From: Petrosia ficiformis
Lineage: Eukaryota; Porifera; Demospongiae; Haplosclerida; Petrosiidae
Assembly (NCBI GenBank): GCA_947044365.1
Contig: OX345636.1
Span: forward strand, 22,291,466-22,355,465
Direction of reading: 5' to 3'
Length of the DNA: 64,000 nucleotides
Shown here: in pieces, positions 15,001 to 30,000 of the stretch
Numbering within the stretch: position 1 is the first letter of the stretch
How the letters are laid out: every line of letters starts with the position of its first letter
Made by a program: the position numbers and the translations under genes
The notes under the pieces: model-generated
The model's input: only the letters and a program-made list of their open reading frames with translations
Database searches by the model: none
What the model was told of the DNA's origin: nothing

Positions 15001-18000
15001 CTGATGCAGCAGTTTTATTCTGCTGAATTATATCAGGCAATTCTGATCCATACCATCTGTGATAATCGAAAGATTAATTGATGCAGCCTGCTGAATGTTC
15101 TTCTTGTAAAAATGTTGCATTTCATACTGTTAGCATGAGATTATGACATGTATTGGTTATTTTGCAGTCATTATCTTGAGGGTAAATGGCATCCTTACAT
15201 ATAGATTTGCTTCATGAAATATATATCATTGTACTGATACAATCACTGTTGCATTTCTGACAAATCATAATATACGATCGAGCTTCAAAATGTAATGTGC
15301 TATGTGCATATATGCACAATCTACATGTGTACATGTATATAATTTTACTAACCCCTGTTGTATTGATGGCCCTGCAGTCTATAAAGTGTAAGTGTATTGT
15401 AATCTGCTATGTACTACCTGTACAATTTCCTTGTATTAGAACCATTCAGGTAACTATTGTGAATATAAATGTGTTTTTGTTTATTCCTTTAGATAATTGA
15501 ATTGCCACCTTATGATATAGGTGCTACACCTATTGTTAAAAGAACAGCAAGAGTGAGTTTTTATCCCTATGTTTGAATAGATTCATAAAACATTCTCTTT
15601 ATAATAACAAAATGAGATACACAAAACTTCTCGATTCTCAGAACAGTAATCAATAAACCACATAAGTACATAAACACATGGCACTAATTACTTTACATTT
15701 ACAATTAATTTTTATTATAATTATGGAAGTATTAACATTGCTGCTGTTGCTTTACTGTGTACTGAATAAACAACTAAATACATACACGGTATACATGTTG
15801 CAATGAACATATACATGTTACATACATTCAAACCTGATATACTTTATCAATGTCTATATACCATTTATATACCATACCATACTATACATTATTTTGTGAT
15901 TCCCTATAATTATAAGAAGCAACCATATTGTCTGTGTGCACATGTGCATGAAGACTTGTAATTATGTTTTTACATGTACTTTCCATAATAGGATCAGTTT
16001 TTAATTAATACTGGTGATGTTGGAGTTGTAGTAACGTCAACAGGAACATCAGATGTGAGTAAACCATTATTTACATTCATAAACCATATGTATATGTATA
16101 ATTGCTTTTCTCATAGCGCCCTCCAATAGATTGGAGTTCTCGTCGTCCATTTGCTGCAGCTCTTATGTTTCCATATTTGTTAACTTTCTCTAAAGCTACT
16201 AGTGCTATACATGTGTTCAGTCTATTAGATCAGCAATGTGTTCAAGAGTTATCATTCATGGTACATACAAGTGTAATTATGTGTGTATAACAGTGTGTGT
16301 TTTAATTATGTATTATTTTGGTATCCGGATATTCGCTTAGTTTAACGAACGAATATCAGGATATTCGCTTGCTTTTAGAAAAATTTTGTCGTAACTTGTT
16401 TCTAGTGAGATATCAAATATTGATAAGCAAACTTTTGATTGTATGATTTCATATGATATATTTATGTAACTTACACCAGTATTTCTGCAATCTACAAAAC
16501 CTACTTCACACCATTCAGAAAAAAAATATAATGGAAACAAGAACAATCAAAAAACATTTCAATAAAAATGAAAGATGTAGGGATGTCAAAAGTAGAGCTC
16601 TTTGTATTTTGGTTTATAGCGGTGTAAGTACTTACACACATGTATGTAAGGTTATATGGAAGCGATTGTGGGTCATATGTTAGCATCCCAACCTTGTTCG
16701 CATGCTTTTTTGGTTTTGATGTCCCTACATCTTCTTTCATTTTTATTGAAAATGTTTTTTATTATTCTTGTTATATGCGTGTGTGTACATCGTGTGATAT
16801 TCTCTTACTTTCTTTTAGTAATTCGAAATTGCTTTTTTCTTTTCACTTTCAGAATGGCAAATATTTTGGTCTCTCGTATGGTAAACTGATAGCAGCTGTT
16901 AGTACTTCTGTTTATCTGTTGTCTCCAGTACCTCTTAAAGAACAGGTAAATATGATAATTCTTAATTGCTACTAACTGATCAGAAATATAGTGGCTATCA
17001 GGACCAATGTTCTGTGTATACAGGTTCCCACCTCTCATTTACTGAAGTAAACCATCAAGGGGTTCTCTAAGTTGTTTAAACAATTCTTTATTAAAAAGCC
17101 AGGATAGACAAATATTGCTACAAAAACCAGTTACTTATATACATGTACTCATGCAATACATGACAACTGAACACATCATAAACAATTATGTAATAACAAC
17201 GCTCTAATACCAACATCAAATCACACTGACAGCTTACACATGTACAAACTGTTACAATTTTCTGCAAGACTAGCACACCACGCTGATTGTCAAACCACAT
17301 GGTGTTATATGATATGCAGGGATGTGAGAATTAGAAACAATGTAAAATAACTGCCTGTTGAAGATACCACTAAGAGATGTTTAGTTCTGCTAGTTAGAAT
17401 AATGTTTGTCAGCTTAAGCCAATTAGATCTTTGAGAGAATTAGAAATAGCAAGGTTTGAGCTACATGTAGCTTTGGTACATTCCTCAACATCATGCAGTA
17501 CAATGTACTTGTACATTGACTCAGATGGTACAAGTACATGTACATTTTAAGATTGCCTGGATTGATATCAGCAGGTCATGGGTTTAATTCCTAGTCAGAT
17601 TCCTGACTTTTTCAGTTTTTCTTTGTTTCTAATTGTCTCATGCCTGCACATCATATTTACATACATTGTTATACTATCAGAGAGTACGGTAGTACATGTA
17701 CTGTCTATGTAGAGATGGCCTGGAAAAAAAATGACCACCCATTCGTTTCATTTGCACGTATTTGATGAAGAATTTACTGAGGTTTTTAAAAAATAGAATC
17801 GAAACAAGAATAATAAAAAAACTTTTAAAAAATGAAAGAGTATGTAGAAATATACATGTACATGTATATCAGAAGTACATGTAATTCAAAACTGAAAAAA
17901 GCATAGGAAAAAGATTGGGATGGTGCCTTGCTTTAGCAACAAAATTAAATACCACTTCCACATTAAATACCACTTCCACATAACAACCCTACATAAGTAT

Positions 18001-21000
18001 AAGTATAATTATATAGCTAGAGTAAAGGCAAGACACAAAGAAGTGATACTTGTATGTGGTTGTTATGTAGAAGTGGTGTTTAATGTGGAAGTGGTATTTA
18101 ATTGTGTTGCCAAAGCCTGTTCCTGTGCTTTATTTTGGTTTTGATACATGTATATATCCCTTTCATTTTTTAAAATGTTCTTTATTATTCTTGTATACAT
18201 GTAATTATGTTTGTGATTATTATATTTAGCACTTCTTATATTTCAATTTGTCAGGTGACATACTTACTGGAGAAGCAGTTTATAGAGGAAGCTATTTTAT
18301 TAGCTGAGACTGTGGCTGCTTTGGAGGAGATTAAAAACCAAGAGAAAGCTGATGAGGTACAATACTGGACATAACAAATTTACGTATTGTAATAGTAGAA
18401 CAATCATTGCATGGTTCTGCATGATTACGTTTGTAATTAATTGATGCTGATTGTTTTGTGTTAGTTAGTAAGTATGAGTGTTCCTATTTACCAAATAATT
18501 ATTTACATGTGTATATCCTCCCAAGTAATTCTGTACAGAAAGCCTACAAAATTTAATATCTGAGGAACTTAACACCTCTTCTTATATTCCAAATTCCATT
18601 GTCTTCCTTTACACAACAACAAAATACAGAACATTTAAAGTTAAGCATTTAATCACAAAATTATTTTCCCTTGGTTAAATATCAGAGGTGGAAGTAATGG
18701 TCGGATATCAGACAATTTCTGACCATTTAGCTTGTTTGTCTGAGCAGATCTCATTTTGTCCTAGCTATAACAAAAATAATTATGGCAAAAAAGAGTTTAA
18801 AGGAAGAAAATTTAAAGTAATACTCTCACAGGAATATTAACTGCATGTTTGTGTGTTCCTTAAATCTTATTAAAACCTAATAACTTGCAGTTATATCTTA
18901 CGAATTCACTGCATGATATTTCATCACAACACAATTGCAGTATTACATAACTAGTTACGAGAAAACCAATCATCACTGATCAGCACGTAACAATATTCCT
19001 GAATGTGTCTAATCAAAAATCACTTTAAGATGTGTTGTCATAACAAATGTATGGTCTTATTTCTCCCTGTGTACATGTACATGTATTATAATTACTCTAT
19101 CTTTCATTCCATTAGCATATTAACACTTCATATTATCAGTACAGTGTGTCTATTTTCTACTATTATTGTTTTTTATTCTTCATTGTAGTATATTAGTGGT
19201 ATCAAACAGAAAGCTGCATTTATTTACTTCACTGAAGGACAATATTCAAAAATGGAATCACTTCTTCTAGAAAGTTTCACTGATCCAAGAGAGGTACATG
19301 TACATGTACATGTACATGTATGTATGTACTATGTAGACATGTACATGTACAGTACCTGACATTATTACGTTTACATACTATCACTATACTTAATTGATTA
19401 CAGTGCACTTTGTGAGTGAAGTAAACTGTACTTCTAATGTACTTATAATGTACTACACAGTAGTGCACATGTTATCACATATAAATGTAAAGAGACTAGT
19501 ACAAAGTAGTACTATAGTATTACTTAGAAGTATGGTTGACTTTCACCTTATTAAAGTGTAGCTCCTATCACCGTATGTAAACTTAGTAAAGTCAGGTAGT
19601 GTATTATCTATAATCTTGATTCTTAAATTTGGGACTTTTAAATCTTCAAAAAGGGGGGGGCATTCCTTTTTCTTCCCTTCTCTCCAATCCTCATCTTGAA
19701 TATTGATAAATTTCAATTGCAGTGCAGAAATAAATACTTTTCTTTACAAAACTCTTTCCACCATGGTACGAGAAAGTGTGCATGCAATGAGTCTCTTCAT
19801 GTACTCTTTACCATATTACAATGATGTGTGTGTGTGTGTGTGTGTATTTACGTGTTGGGTGGAAGGGTCAAACTAGCTGAACCACTGAGGCAGGCAGGTA
19901 GTGCACAGTTTCAACACCAACAGTGTAAAGTTTCTGTCCTGTCACGGAAATGAAGAGGGTGGTTCTCCTCTGAGCTTTAGTCAGAGCTTTCATAAATTTG
20001 TAACTTTATTGGTCAAAATGCTAAAGCAGTGTCACAAACAGTATTTAACTTTTAACTTCACATATGCTTTGATGCTTTAGTGTTTGTGTGTATGTGTGTG
20101 TAATGTACATGTCATGTGTGTGTTCTGTGCTATAATTAATTAATTATAAAATTATTTTTTCACAGATAATATGCAAATTTGAAGGACTTCTATTAAAATC
20201 ATCAACATTCATTTCTCAAATTGATATCCCTACAGCAGATGTTTTAGGTACAGAGAACACTGTATCATGTGGTGCTTACTTAATGATGTTTTAGTTAAAC
20301 TTCTTTTAGTAAGGCAATGAGTATAATTCTAGGTCTACCAAAGGGTTTTTGTTTTAGTTAAACACCACTTGGAGATTTTATACATGTAGATATTGGAAGA
20401 TTTGTGTACAAACTGGGATTCATGTATTTGAGGTTTCAAATGATCAGTGCTATGCAAAGCACATCATTCTTAGTTTCGTTTATGAAACTTTTGATTAGCA
20501 AACTGCATCTTTTACCAATTTTGAGAGAAGTAATTCTTGCTGAAGGAACCACAGTTGTAATTAGTTGATTATTGTCAATACCACTTTCATTATGTTTGTT
20601 TTTCCATTGTCCGTCTCTATGATACCAGCAATTCTTCTGGACTATATTTCCAATGATTAGATTGTATCATATTTTACTGTACGTATGGTTTTCAATGGAG
20701 AATAAAGTACTGAAATCGAAATTCCTCATCTTTCCTTTATCTATCCATTTATCCTTACAGATAGCAGTGGACAAATTAGTCTAAAAGAAGCCAAGAAATT
20801 CTTGATCAGATACCTCGTAAGAAAATGGCTATATACATGTAGTTTATTGTTTGGGTGGTTGTGCTGCAAACGTTTTTATTGTATTTGTCTTTTACAACTA
20901 TGAAAACATCACAGTACAATTTAGTGCTTGAGGCAATCAAGACTCTATTTTATAAAACTGGAGTTAGCATATCTCTAGTATAGATGTTTCATACATACAA

Positions 21001-24000
21001 AACTAACCGAATGCGTACATATATGTACTGTACATACCAACCAATACATGCATCTTTTAGCCTGTACAGTGTACTTGCTAGCTAGGTTTACATTTATAGC
21101 TCATAACAAAATAATATTGAGAACAAAAGTATCCCTATAATTGCTTTGTGATGACTATGTATCAATCATTGCTGATGGCACTAGTGACTTCACCTTTCTG
21201 TGTACTCGAAAGCTGGCGCCTGAAGAAGTAAGTGTAAGCCTCATTGCAATCTAAGTACACAGATCTTTGATAAACTCACTGAAGTACTCCTTCAAGGTTC
21301 TAAATGATGACTTCCTCGTGTCTGAAACTCAACAACTTATTATACCTACTTGTTAAAGATTCTTGCATAATATTTATACTGTTTCTCTGATATATACAAC
21401 AGTTATTAGCAGTTTTTCATCCTTTCTGCTGGTCTGTAGATCAAATACCCCCCCAGAATGATGCAACTTCCTTAACTTATAGTCGCGCAAGTGGCCACAA
21501 ACATATACATGTATATACATTAAACCCCGTGGAAAGCAATTATAGGTATTGCCATAAAAACAACTAAAATTTGATATACATTGTATAATACATGTACATG
21601 TACACCTGTATATGGCATAGCCAAACTGTGATCGAAATTAGTTGTGTATACACTTCTTTATTAGTGTTGTACCACTCCTAGTTGTTTACAGGAAAACAAA
21701 TTTATGACTCTTTATTAATGGGGTCATATGTCGTGGGAGGTTAGTGGAATGTAACGCGATTCTATTCAAATATTCACTTTCCTTAACAAACGAATTCACC
21801 TGCTTACTCATCATAAATTGTTTAAATTGTTTAGTGAAATATTAAGTACATGTACATGTATTAGCTCATTATTTTGCTCCAAGTAGTTACGATAGATGTT
21901 TATAACAGCAACCTCTGTGTTTTTATTGCTAGTTCTATCCAAGAAAACCAGTAACAAGCAACAAACTTCTTTGCCTCCATTTAATTTCCTTAATAATTGC
22001 GCATGTTTTGTTTCTGCTCATGTGCAAACAAAGCAATATTTCATTCATATTAGTTCTGATCTGAGGTACATGTACTAATAGACTCAGAATTAAAAAAAGG
22101 ATGATCTTTTGGTTGAAGCTTAATTAATAGCTTATCAGTTTTAATGTCTCTTGTTTGATCCTTACAAGTTTTTAGGCAAGTCAACAGACAACTCACACTG
22201 TTAGACAGTTGTTACTAGTGTAGCACTGGTTGAAACATGTAGCTACATTGAAATAGAGGCACTTACAATATTTGCAGAACACTGAGTAATTAAGTTAAGG
22301 CTAAATGAAAACCACACCCACTTACAATCCGGTTCTACCTTTAATTTAGCTGAATTAAATATGCTACATAAAACTTCTGTATGTACATGTGCATTGTATA
22401 TTTAAAAGTGGTTCTTAACTTTATCAATGAAGTTTTATTGAATTGATAATTCCTGTAATGTACACAACGTATATTGGTATCTATATTTGCACATGATTTG
22501 TGTACATGTATAACATATATTAATATTTTTCAACAGAAAGACGTTCGTACAACAACATTAGCAGTTGGAATAAGAGAGGTATTTCACAGTTAATGATATA
22601 CACTATTGAGACCAGGGGTGTGGAAACATTGAGCCAATTACTGGACATTTTGACCTATTTTCACCACTCTAGTCCTGGCCCCCATATATACATGTAATTC
22701 GGTTTCAATTTACTGGACATTCACTAGATTTATCGGACAATGTCCTGTATGACTGGGTGTTTCCACACCACTGATTGAGACATTATAAGTCTACACTGCA
22801 TCATATAATCTCACAACAACATGTCCACGTAGCAGTAGGTGAAGTTATGCATGTGGCACACAGCTTGAAAACCTTGTTCTTATAGTAGCCTAATAACCAT
22901 TATTGTTACTACACTGTAACTGAAAGTGCACTTACATGCTGCACATAGGTAACAGTTGTAGGTGATACCAGTAATTTTCATTTTGATATGATACAAACCC
23001 CCCTACCCCTACATTATGGTCAATATGGTGTTTAGTAATTTAGTTAAAAAAATCCCCTAAAGGCTATTTCTGCACTAACTATATAATTATTGATTTTCTA
23101 GTGATATACTCTACATGTACATGCACTTCTTTTATTAACTATTTCTTAGGAAATTGATACAGCTCTTATCAAACTGATAGCAGAAGACCAGCCAGCTTCA
23201 GTGGTGTCTTATATTTCAAATCATGAAGTTTATCTGGATTTTGAAGAGACTAAAACAGCTTTTAAAAAATATGGGGTTTGTAATAGTACAATTAAATTAT
23301 ATACCAAGATAAAGGTTTCTACTGAATTTATCAAACTGAATAGTGAAGTACAGTAGTTAGTAAATATCATTCTATACAGTGCATAACTGTCATCTTTGAT
23401 GAAATCCACATGAAATACTGTAACTAAGCAAATATTTGAGCACTCCTTTGTGAGTTCGGTGATCATAATTACCTGATCATGCATGGTAACTACCATTTGG
23501 AGAAATATAAATTTTGATCAAATGTTCTGATTATTCATTATGTTTCTTAGATACAGAGTTTCACTATGCACAGTCCAACACAGACTGTCTAATATTATTC
23601 ACAAAACCTTTCACGAAAGTCAGTTTACATGGGTAGTGCTATATTGAGGTCATCATGTGGGCTTATAATACATGTACATGTAGATTAAAATCTACCTACC
23701 TCTACAATAATATTATCACAGGTTTTTAACGAACACTTTGACAGTCTGATAACACAAGAGTTGTACACTCCTTCCTGGCTTTGCCACTCGTAAACTCCTG
23801 CTATGATGAATACAATAATTATTATTATTACTATGCAAATATTATATCAAACACATGTTCAGTAACTTGTACTGTGTATTTGAGTATTTATTGATGAATT
23901 ATTAATTGAGATACACTGTACATGTAACATTGTCAATATAATTTTTTTGTCTGTCTAGTGTTATCATGCACTTGGTCTGTTGTACTATTACAATGGTAAT

Positions 24001-27000
24001 GTGGATAAAATGATGAAAATTGTCACTGATATATATGATGGAAAACTTGTTGATGTCAATTTTCCAGGATTTGACTATATTGTGGACTTCTTGAAACAGT
24101 GAGATATTGTACTGATCTAATAGAACTAGGGATGTGCAATACAAGTTCAATTAGTATTGTGTAATGCTGCCAAAAATATCATGATATATGATACAGTATC
24201 ACAATATTTGAAATAATAATTGACGCTTATATAATGTAAATGAAGTCCTGTTTGGTTGTAGTTGTCAATAAATAGTAATCCACATTACCTTATTATAATT
24301 GCTTTTAGGTATAAAATTAGACATATTAGAAAGACTATAGGTTTGCTAAACTGCCCACTTCAGTTTATTGAATACCATCAATATACCCAAAATCTGATAT
24401 TGTGTCACAATATTGAATGAAAATATCAATATTTTGATATAATAATTGATATGTATTGCACATCACTGAATAGAACACTTTGGATATAACAATATTAAAT
24501 GATTCTCAACTGTTTTTAGCCATATTCTAATGATCACCTATTGGTAGTTATCGGAAGCCCATGAAAAACCTCAGTGAAGGGCGCACAACTCCCATGCAAT
24601 TAAATAAAGCCAGACATTTAGTTGTTGTTACTATTTTTATATACTCTACATGGCCACGCCTACCGCATGGATAGAACTTTAGCTACAGCTAAAGCCTGTA
24701 GAAAGAGTAAAGTAATACTCTACCAGCAAAGAAAAGAAGCAAATATGTTTTTGATACTGACAAATATCTTTTTAGTTGATTATGCAGGGTTCATTTGAAC
24801 ATATAGGAAATTTAAATTGCTTAACTCAGAACATACACCATTAAACACATCATCAATAGCTTAGTATTGAACATTAGTTTCTCAGACAGTTCATCAGATA
24901 ATTGGCACCTATCTACCTTGCCAGCTATAGAAGCAAAAACCACTGACAATATGTGTACTAATTTATTTTTTTTGTATGCATATCTGTGTTCCTGTGCATT
25001 AGATCAGGAGATATGGAAATTTTAAAGAAATATTCACCATGGGTACTGGATCATGATGAAGTAAAAGGGGTTACACTATTCACAGAATATACTGAAAAGT
25101 CTATTGGACATGTGGGAGTGAAGCCTGACGTTATTTTAGATCTCCTTACTCCATATGTACAAGCTACTCTTGTTTATTTGGAACATATAATCTACCAGAC
25201 TGGCTCTGAGGTTTGAGACAAACTACATGTACAATGTTACCTACCTGGTGTGGTGGCACCAGACTCATCCATTGCTATGAGAAGGGAAGGAACAACTGTA
25301 TACGTGTTTGTCAGATTAGGCTGTGTTATAAGTGAATGGAAATACCGCTAATGAAATTCATACCACTAGCATTTTATACAATGGGTAATTTCACACACAT
25401 ACATGGTTTATGAATTTCATTAGCAGTATTCCACTCACTTGTGGTACTTGACAAATACACATACACTCAATCCACCAGAACCTTTCACGTAGCAGTATTA
25501 CATCCACTTGTGGTACTTGACAAATGCATATATAGTAGTACCTTCCCTTCACATAGCAGTGGGGGTTGGTTTGATGCCGCAAGACTAATATGTACATGTA
25601 CCTAGAAATGAGCAATAATTGAATATTATCACAATATTATTTTATTCAAAAGCATGTTTTCACCTGTAGAGCTTCTTTATCAGCTAAAGAATACACATGC
25701 AAATTGATAATACACATTTTTAATAACAAAGAGAGTACAATACTCTGCAGAGACGAAGGAACAGATTCTCTTGCCCACAGTATCCTCTAGTTACATGTAT
25801 TGCTATTATTATTATACTGGCTATTACATGTACATGTGATTATTATTTATTATTATTATTATTATTATAGGAAGAGCCTTTTCATACTCGTTTGGGGTCT
25901 TTATACTTGGATGAAGTTTTGAAACTGAAAAAGAATGGAACAGAAGTTGAACTCAAAGAAAAAAGGTGAGCATGTCATTTTGTGTTGCAATATACATGTG
26001 CATGTACATGAACATGTAATATACATGTACATACAATATACATGTGCATGTATATGAACATGTAATATACATAATATATGTACATACAATATACATGTGC
26101 ATGTACATGTACATGAACATGTAATATACATGTACATACAATATACATGTACATGTACATGTAGATATACATACACTTTTACATGTATGTAGAACTTATA
26201 CTAAGACAAACTGTTATAGTCTTGGACTATGATTATAATTATACTGTTGTTATGATGGTCATAGTCATAAATTACAGAATGTTATTACACTCTTCATTTT
26301 CCCCTGAATAGACCAGTTGTTGTGAATATATACATAATCATAGTACATGTCAGGGTTATCCCATAATTGAAGACACTTTTGTTTATTTGTCATTAATTGA
26401 ATTATGTATCCACATTAGGTAACTTCTACTGTGTACTGTATTGTACTGTACTATATACTATATTTCAGGCTTTATATAAGGGTTAATCTTTTTTTGACTT
26501 GTTTTGTGGAACTTGATCATTACCAAGACAGATACTAATAACTTAACTTTTATTTTTGCTACAGATCAAAACTGAAATCATTTCTGGAGACATCAACGCA
26601 TTATAGAGCATCTTTCTTACTAAATAGAGTACAGGATACTGATCTACACTTGGAATGTGCTATACTGTATGGCAGAGTATGTCTAAAACAAATCATAATG
26701 ATGTATTCACATAAAAGTGATTACTAGAGAAGAAATTTCAGCATTCTAAAAACAAATATTACAATAGTTTACAAATTAAAACAGTCAGTAGAGTAGAAGC
26801 TACATCACTGCTATTTTATTCTGTTACTTCACACATAACTGGCATAATATACATAATTATACTAGAGTAATATACTAGAATAATATACTAGAATAATATA
26901 CATAATTATACTAGAGTAATATACTAGAATAACATACTAGAATAATAATTATACATAATTATACTAGAGTAATATACTAGAATAATATACTAGAATAATA

Positions 27001-30000
27001 ATTATACATAATTATACTAGAGTAATATACTAGAATAATATACTAGAATAATATACATAATTATACTAGAGTAATATACTAGAATAACATACTAGAATAA
27101 TAATTATACATAATTATACTAGAGTAATATACTAGAATAACATACTAGAATAATAATTATACATAATTATACTAGAGTAATATACTAGAATAATATACTA
27201 GAATAATATACATAATTATACTAGAGTAATATACTAGAATAATATACTAGAATAATATACATAATTATACTATAGTAATATACTAGAATAATATACTAGA
27301 ATAATATACTAGAATAATATACATAATTATACTAGAGTAATATACTATACTAAAATAAGTAAGAATATAATACATATATAATATAAATATACATGAGGTA
27401 CATAATGTATATAATTATTAATAGACCGTTTCATTTAAGAGAGCAAGTTATGCAATTATTATAAATGAACCCTTACGTCACTTCCGGGGTACGTTTCTGC
27501 GCCATCTTGTTTCCGTTTTGCATTGAAGTCAATGTAAATATAGCCTACATTCTTGCAGTTATAATTTAGTAGTAAAACAGAATATCTTAATAAAACGAAC
27601 GTCAGTGAAAATTTCATCTTCGAACTATAGAACAGTGATAGTCTGGTGTAAAAACCTTTTTTTGTGTGCGAGATATTCGCCTGCAAAAATTAATTGTTAT
27701 TTTAGTGAGGTGAGTAAGCAAAATGTAGACATAAACATGTATATAATACAATGCATATTAGAGTATACTGGACTAGTTAGCAAGCAAAATAACACACACA
27801 TGCACACAATATATATTATTATATAAATAATTATATTATTATTAAAGTGTAAAGATGCCAAGTTCATGTATAGTTTGTGGAAAAACTAAAGGACAGTCCA
27901 TTTCAATGCATCACTTTCTAACTGATCCAAGTAAAGTGGCTGAGGGCATTGAATTTGAATGAAGGTCTCTTATTGTAAATGAAGGTGTTTCTAGCAGCTG
28001 TTCTCGCAGTTAGACCTCCACCAAGTGACACTACAGATGAATCTGATAGGATGTCCGAGGTATTATCAGTGTCTATTGGAGAACCTCTTATAGTCTTATT
28101 TCTATAGTATACATGATTTGCTAGATGAGGAGAACTAAAAAAGATTACACATTAAAAATTAAGTTGTAAAATTTAATAAAATAATATTTATATATAATTA
28201 TCGTAATATAGTATGATTATATATACTATATATGTGTATTTATACTTGATACATAATTATAGTAATTATAAATACATGTAAACACTAAACAGCTAACTTT
28301 TCAATCAGTTTGGGCTTCTTTCATGAAGTTGGTACTTGAATGCTTGGTCACCTCACTAAAATAACAATTAATTTTTGCAGGAAAATATCTCTCACAAAAA
28401 AAAAGTTTTTTACACCAGACTATCAAGTTCAAAGATGAAATTTTCACTGATGTTCGTTTTATTAGGATATTCGGTTTTACTACTAAATTATAACTGCAAG
28501 AATGTAGACTATATTTACATTGACTTCAATGCAAAACGGAAACAAGATGGCGCAGAAACGTACCCCGGAAGTGACGTGAGGGTTCATTTATAATAATTGC
28601 ATAACTTGCTCTCTTAAATGAAACGGTCTATTATTGTATATGTCGTGTAAGTTGTTAATGGTTATTAACTAATATTTACATGTGTAATGAACATTTCTGT
28701 ACTTGTGCAAATACATTTGATTGTATAATATGTTATACGTTCACATTGCAATAAATGCTCTCCATTTTCACTATTTGTTCATGCTCTAGTTTTACTGTAA
28801 AATTATTTACAATTGGGGATAAAATTTGGTGTGTGCAAGCAACGATATCATACTTATTAGCTACCAATGTAAATGAAATTAATAATTACCATTCACCAAT
28901 CATCAATGTACAACATACTAAATTAATAATAATTTGCTTTTATTTCATTATCCAAATTTAAGATACAATGTCATGTAGTTATAGGTATTACTATCGAAGT
29001 ACTCTTCTTGCTAATTATCATTTACCAAAAATATCAATGCTTATAACTGCACATCAAAATTGCTCCTCCTGTAATGTAGTATTAATAAGTGTTCACAGTT
29101 GTATTTCGTATGTTTTGGTTGTTAGATGGATGAACATGAGAAAGCTTTGACACTGTTAGCACATCAGTTACAAGATTATGATGGAGCTGAACAATACTGT
29201 GCTCTATACTCTAAAGTAAGCTGTAAATATCATCTAAATATTATCTACATTATCATTTAATTTGTGAAGGATGTTGTTACAAATAGGCTATTTGTATTAC
29301 AAGATTCCAATATTATTTGCTATTAATTTAAATACATACTACTGTACTCTCTGATGTTTGCCAACTTGTATTTTGGCAAATAGAACATACAATCATGTAC
29401 TATTCTGTTTAAACACATAATCTAAAAACAGGTCTTATCTTACATGTATGAGTATGTGTCTCTGTGCATGTGTGTCTGTATGTGTCAGTGTTCTCACTAT
29501 AAATAGCACCATTGTTATTAACCCTCGCCTGCGTAGGTTGAGTGGAGGGTTACTGTTATAATATTGTGTATCTGTGTGTGTGTCTGTTTGCAAAAATTTG
29601 GGAAAACTATGAACATTAGCATTTTGCTACCAGCAGACTTGAAATCATACAAGGATCAAAAGTAACAACAGGCGTTTGCTAAACCTCTTCTGTTTTAAAG
29701 TTATGACACTTTGTAACTCACGATTGCCGTTTAAACACTTCAGTTATCAAAGATTACATGGAAACACAAATAAAATTGCATGAAGCCTATCACTGTCAAA
29801 TCACAGCTTGAAAGTACAATTGAAGTAATAGCTCCTACAATTGAGCTGGCTCTAAGCTTCTGCCATGAAGGTCACTTTCTAGTTCTACCCATTTCATTTC
29901 ATGCATGTGATTGACAGTTTTCTACTTGATTTTTACACTGTTTCTTTTAAACTGTACTCTTGCCTCTTGGTAGGACTTGGACTATACAGTAGGTTGTAAC

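Noticed and set aside
25901..26176. Several overlapping frames rich in Tyr, Met, Val and His
   Set aside because: They are translations of the acatgt minisatellite in different phases.
28375..28593. 72-codon frame in the THAP element, mirrored by a similar frame at 27459-27686
   Set aside because: Both frames lie entirely in the long inverted repeats, so their similarity comes from the DNA repeat and not from coding selection.
29520..29700. Possible SINE-like repeat around aaccctcgcctgcgtagg
   Set aside because: No second copy was found in the window and no tRNA-like box A/B or tail was identified.
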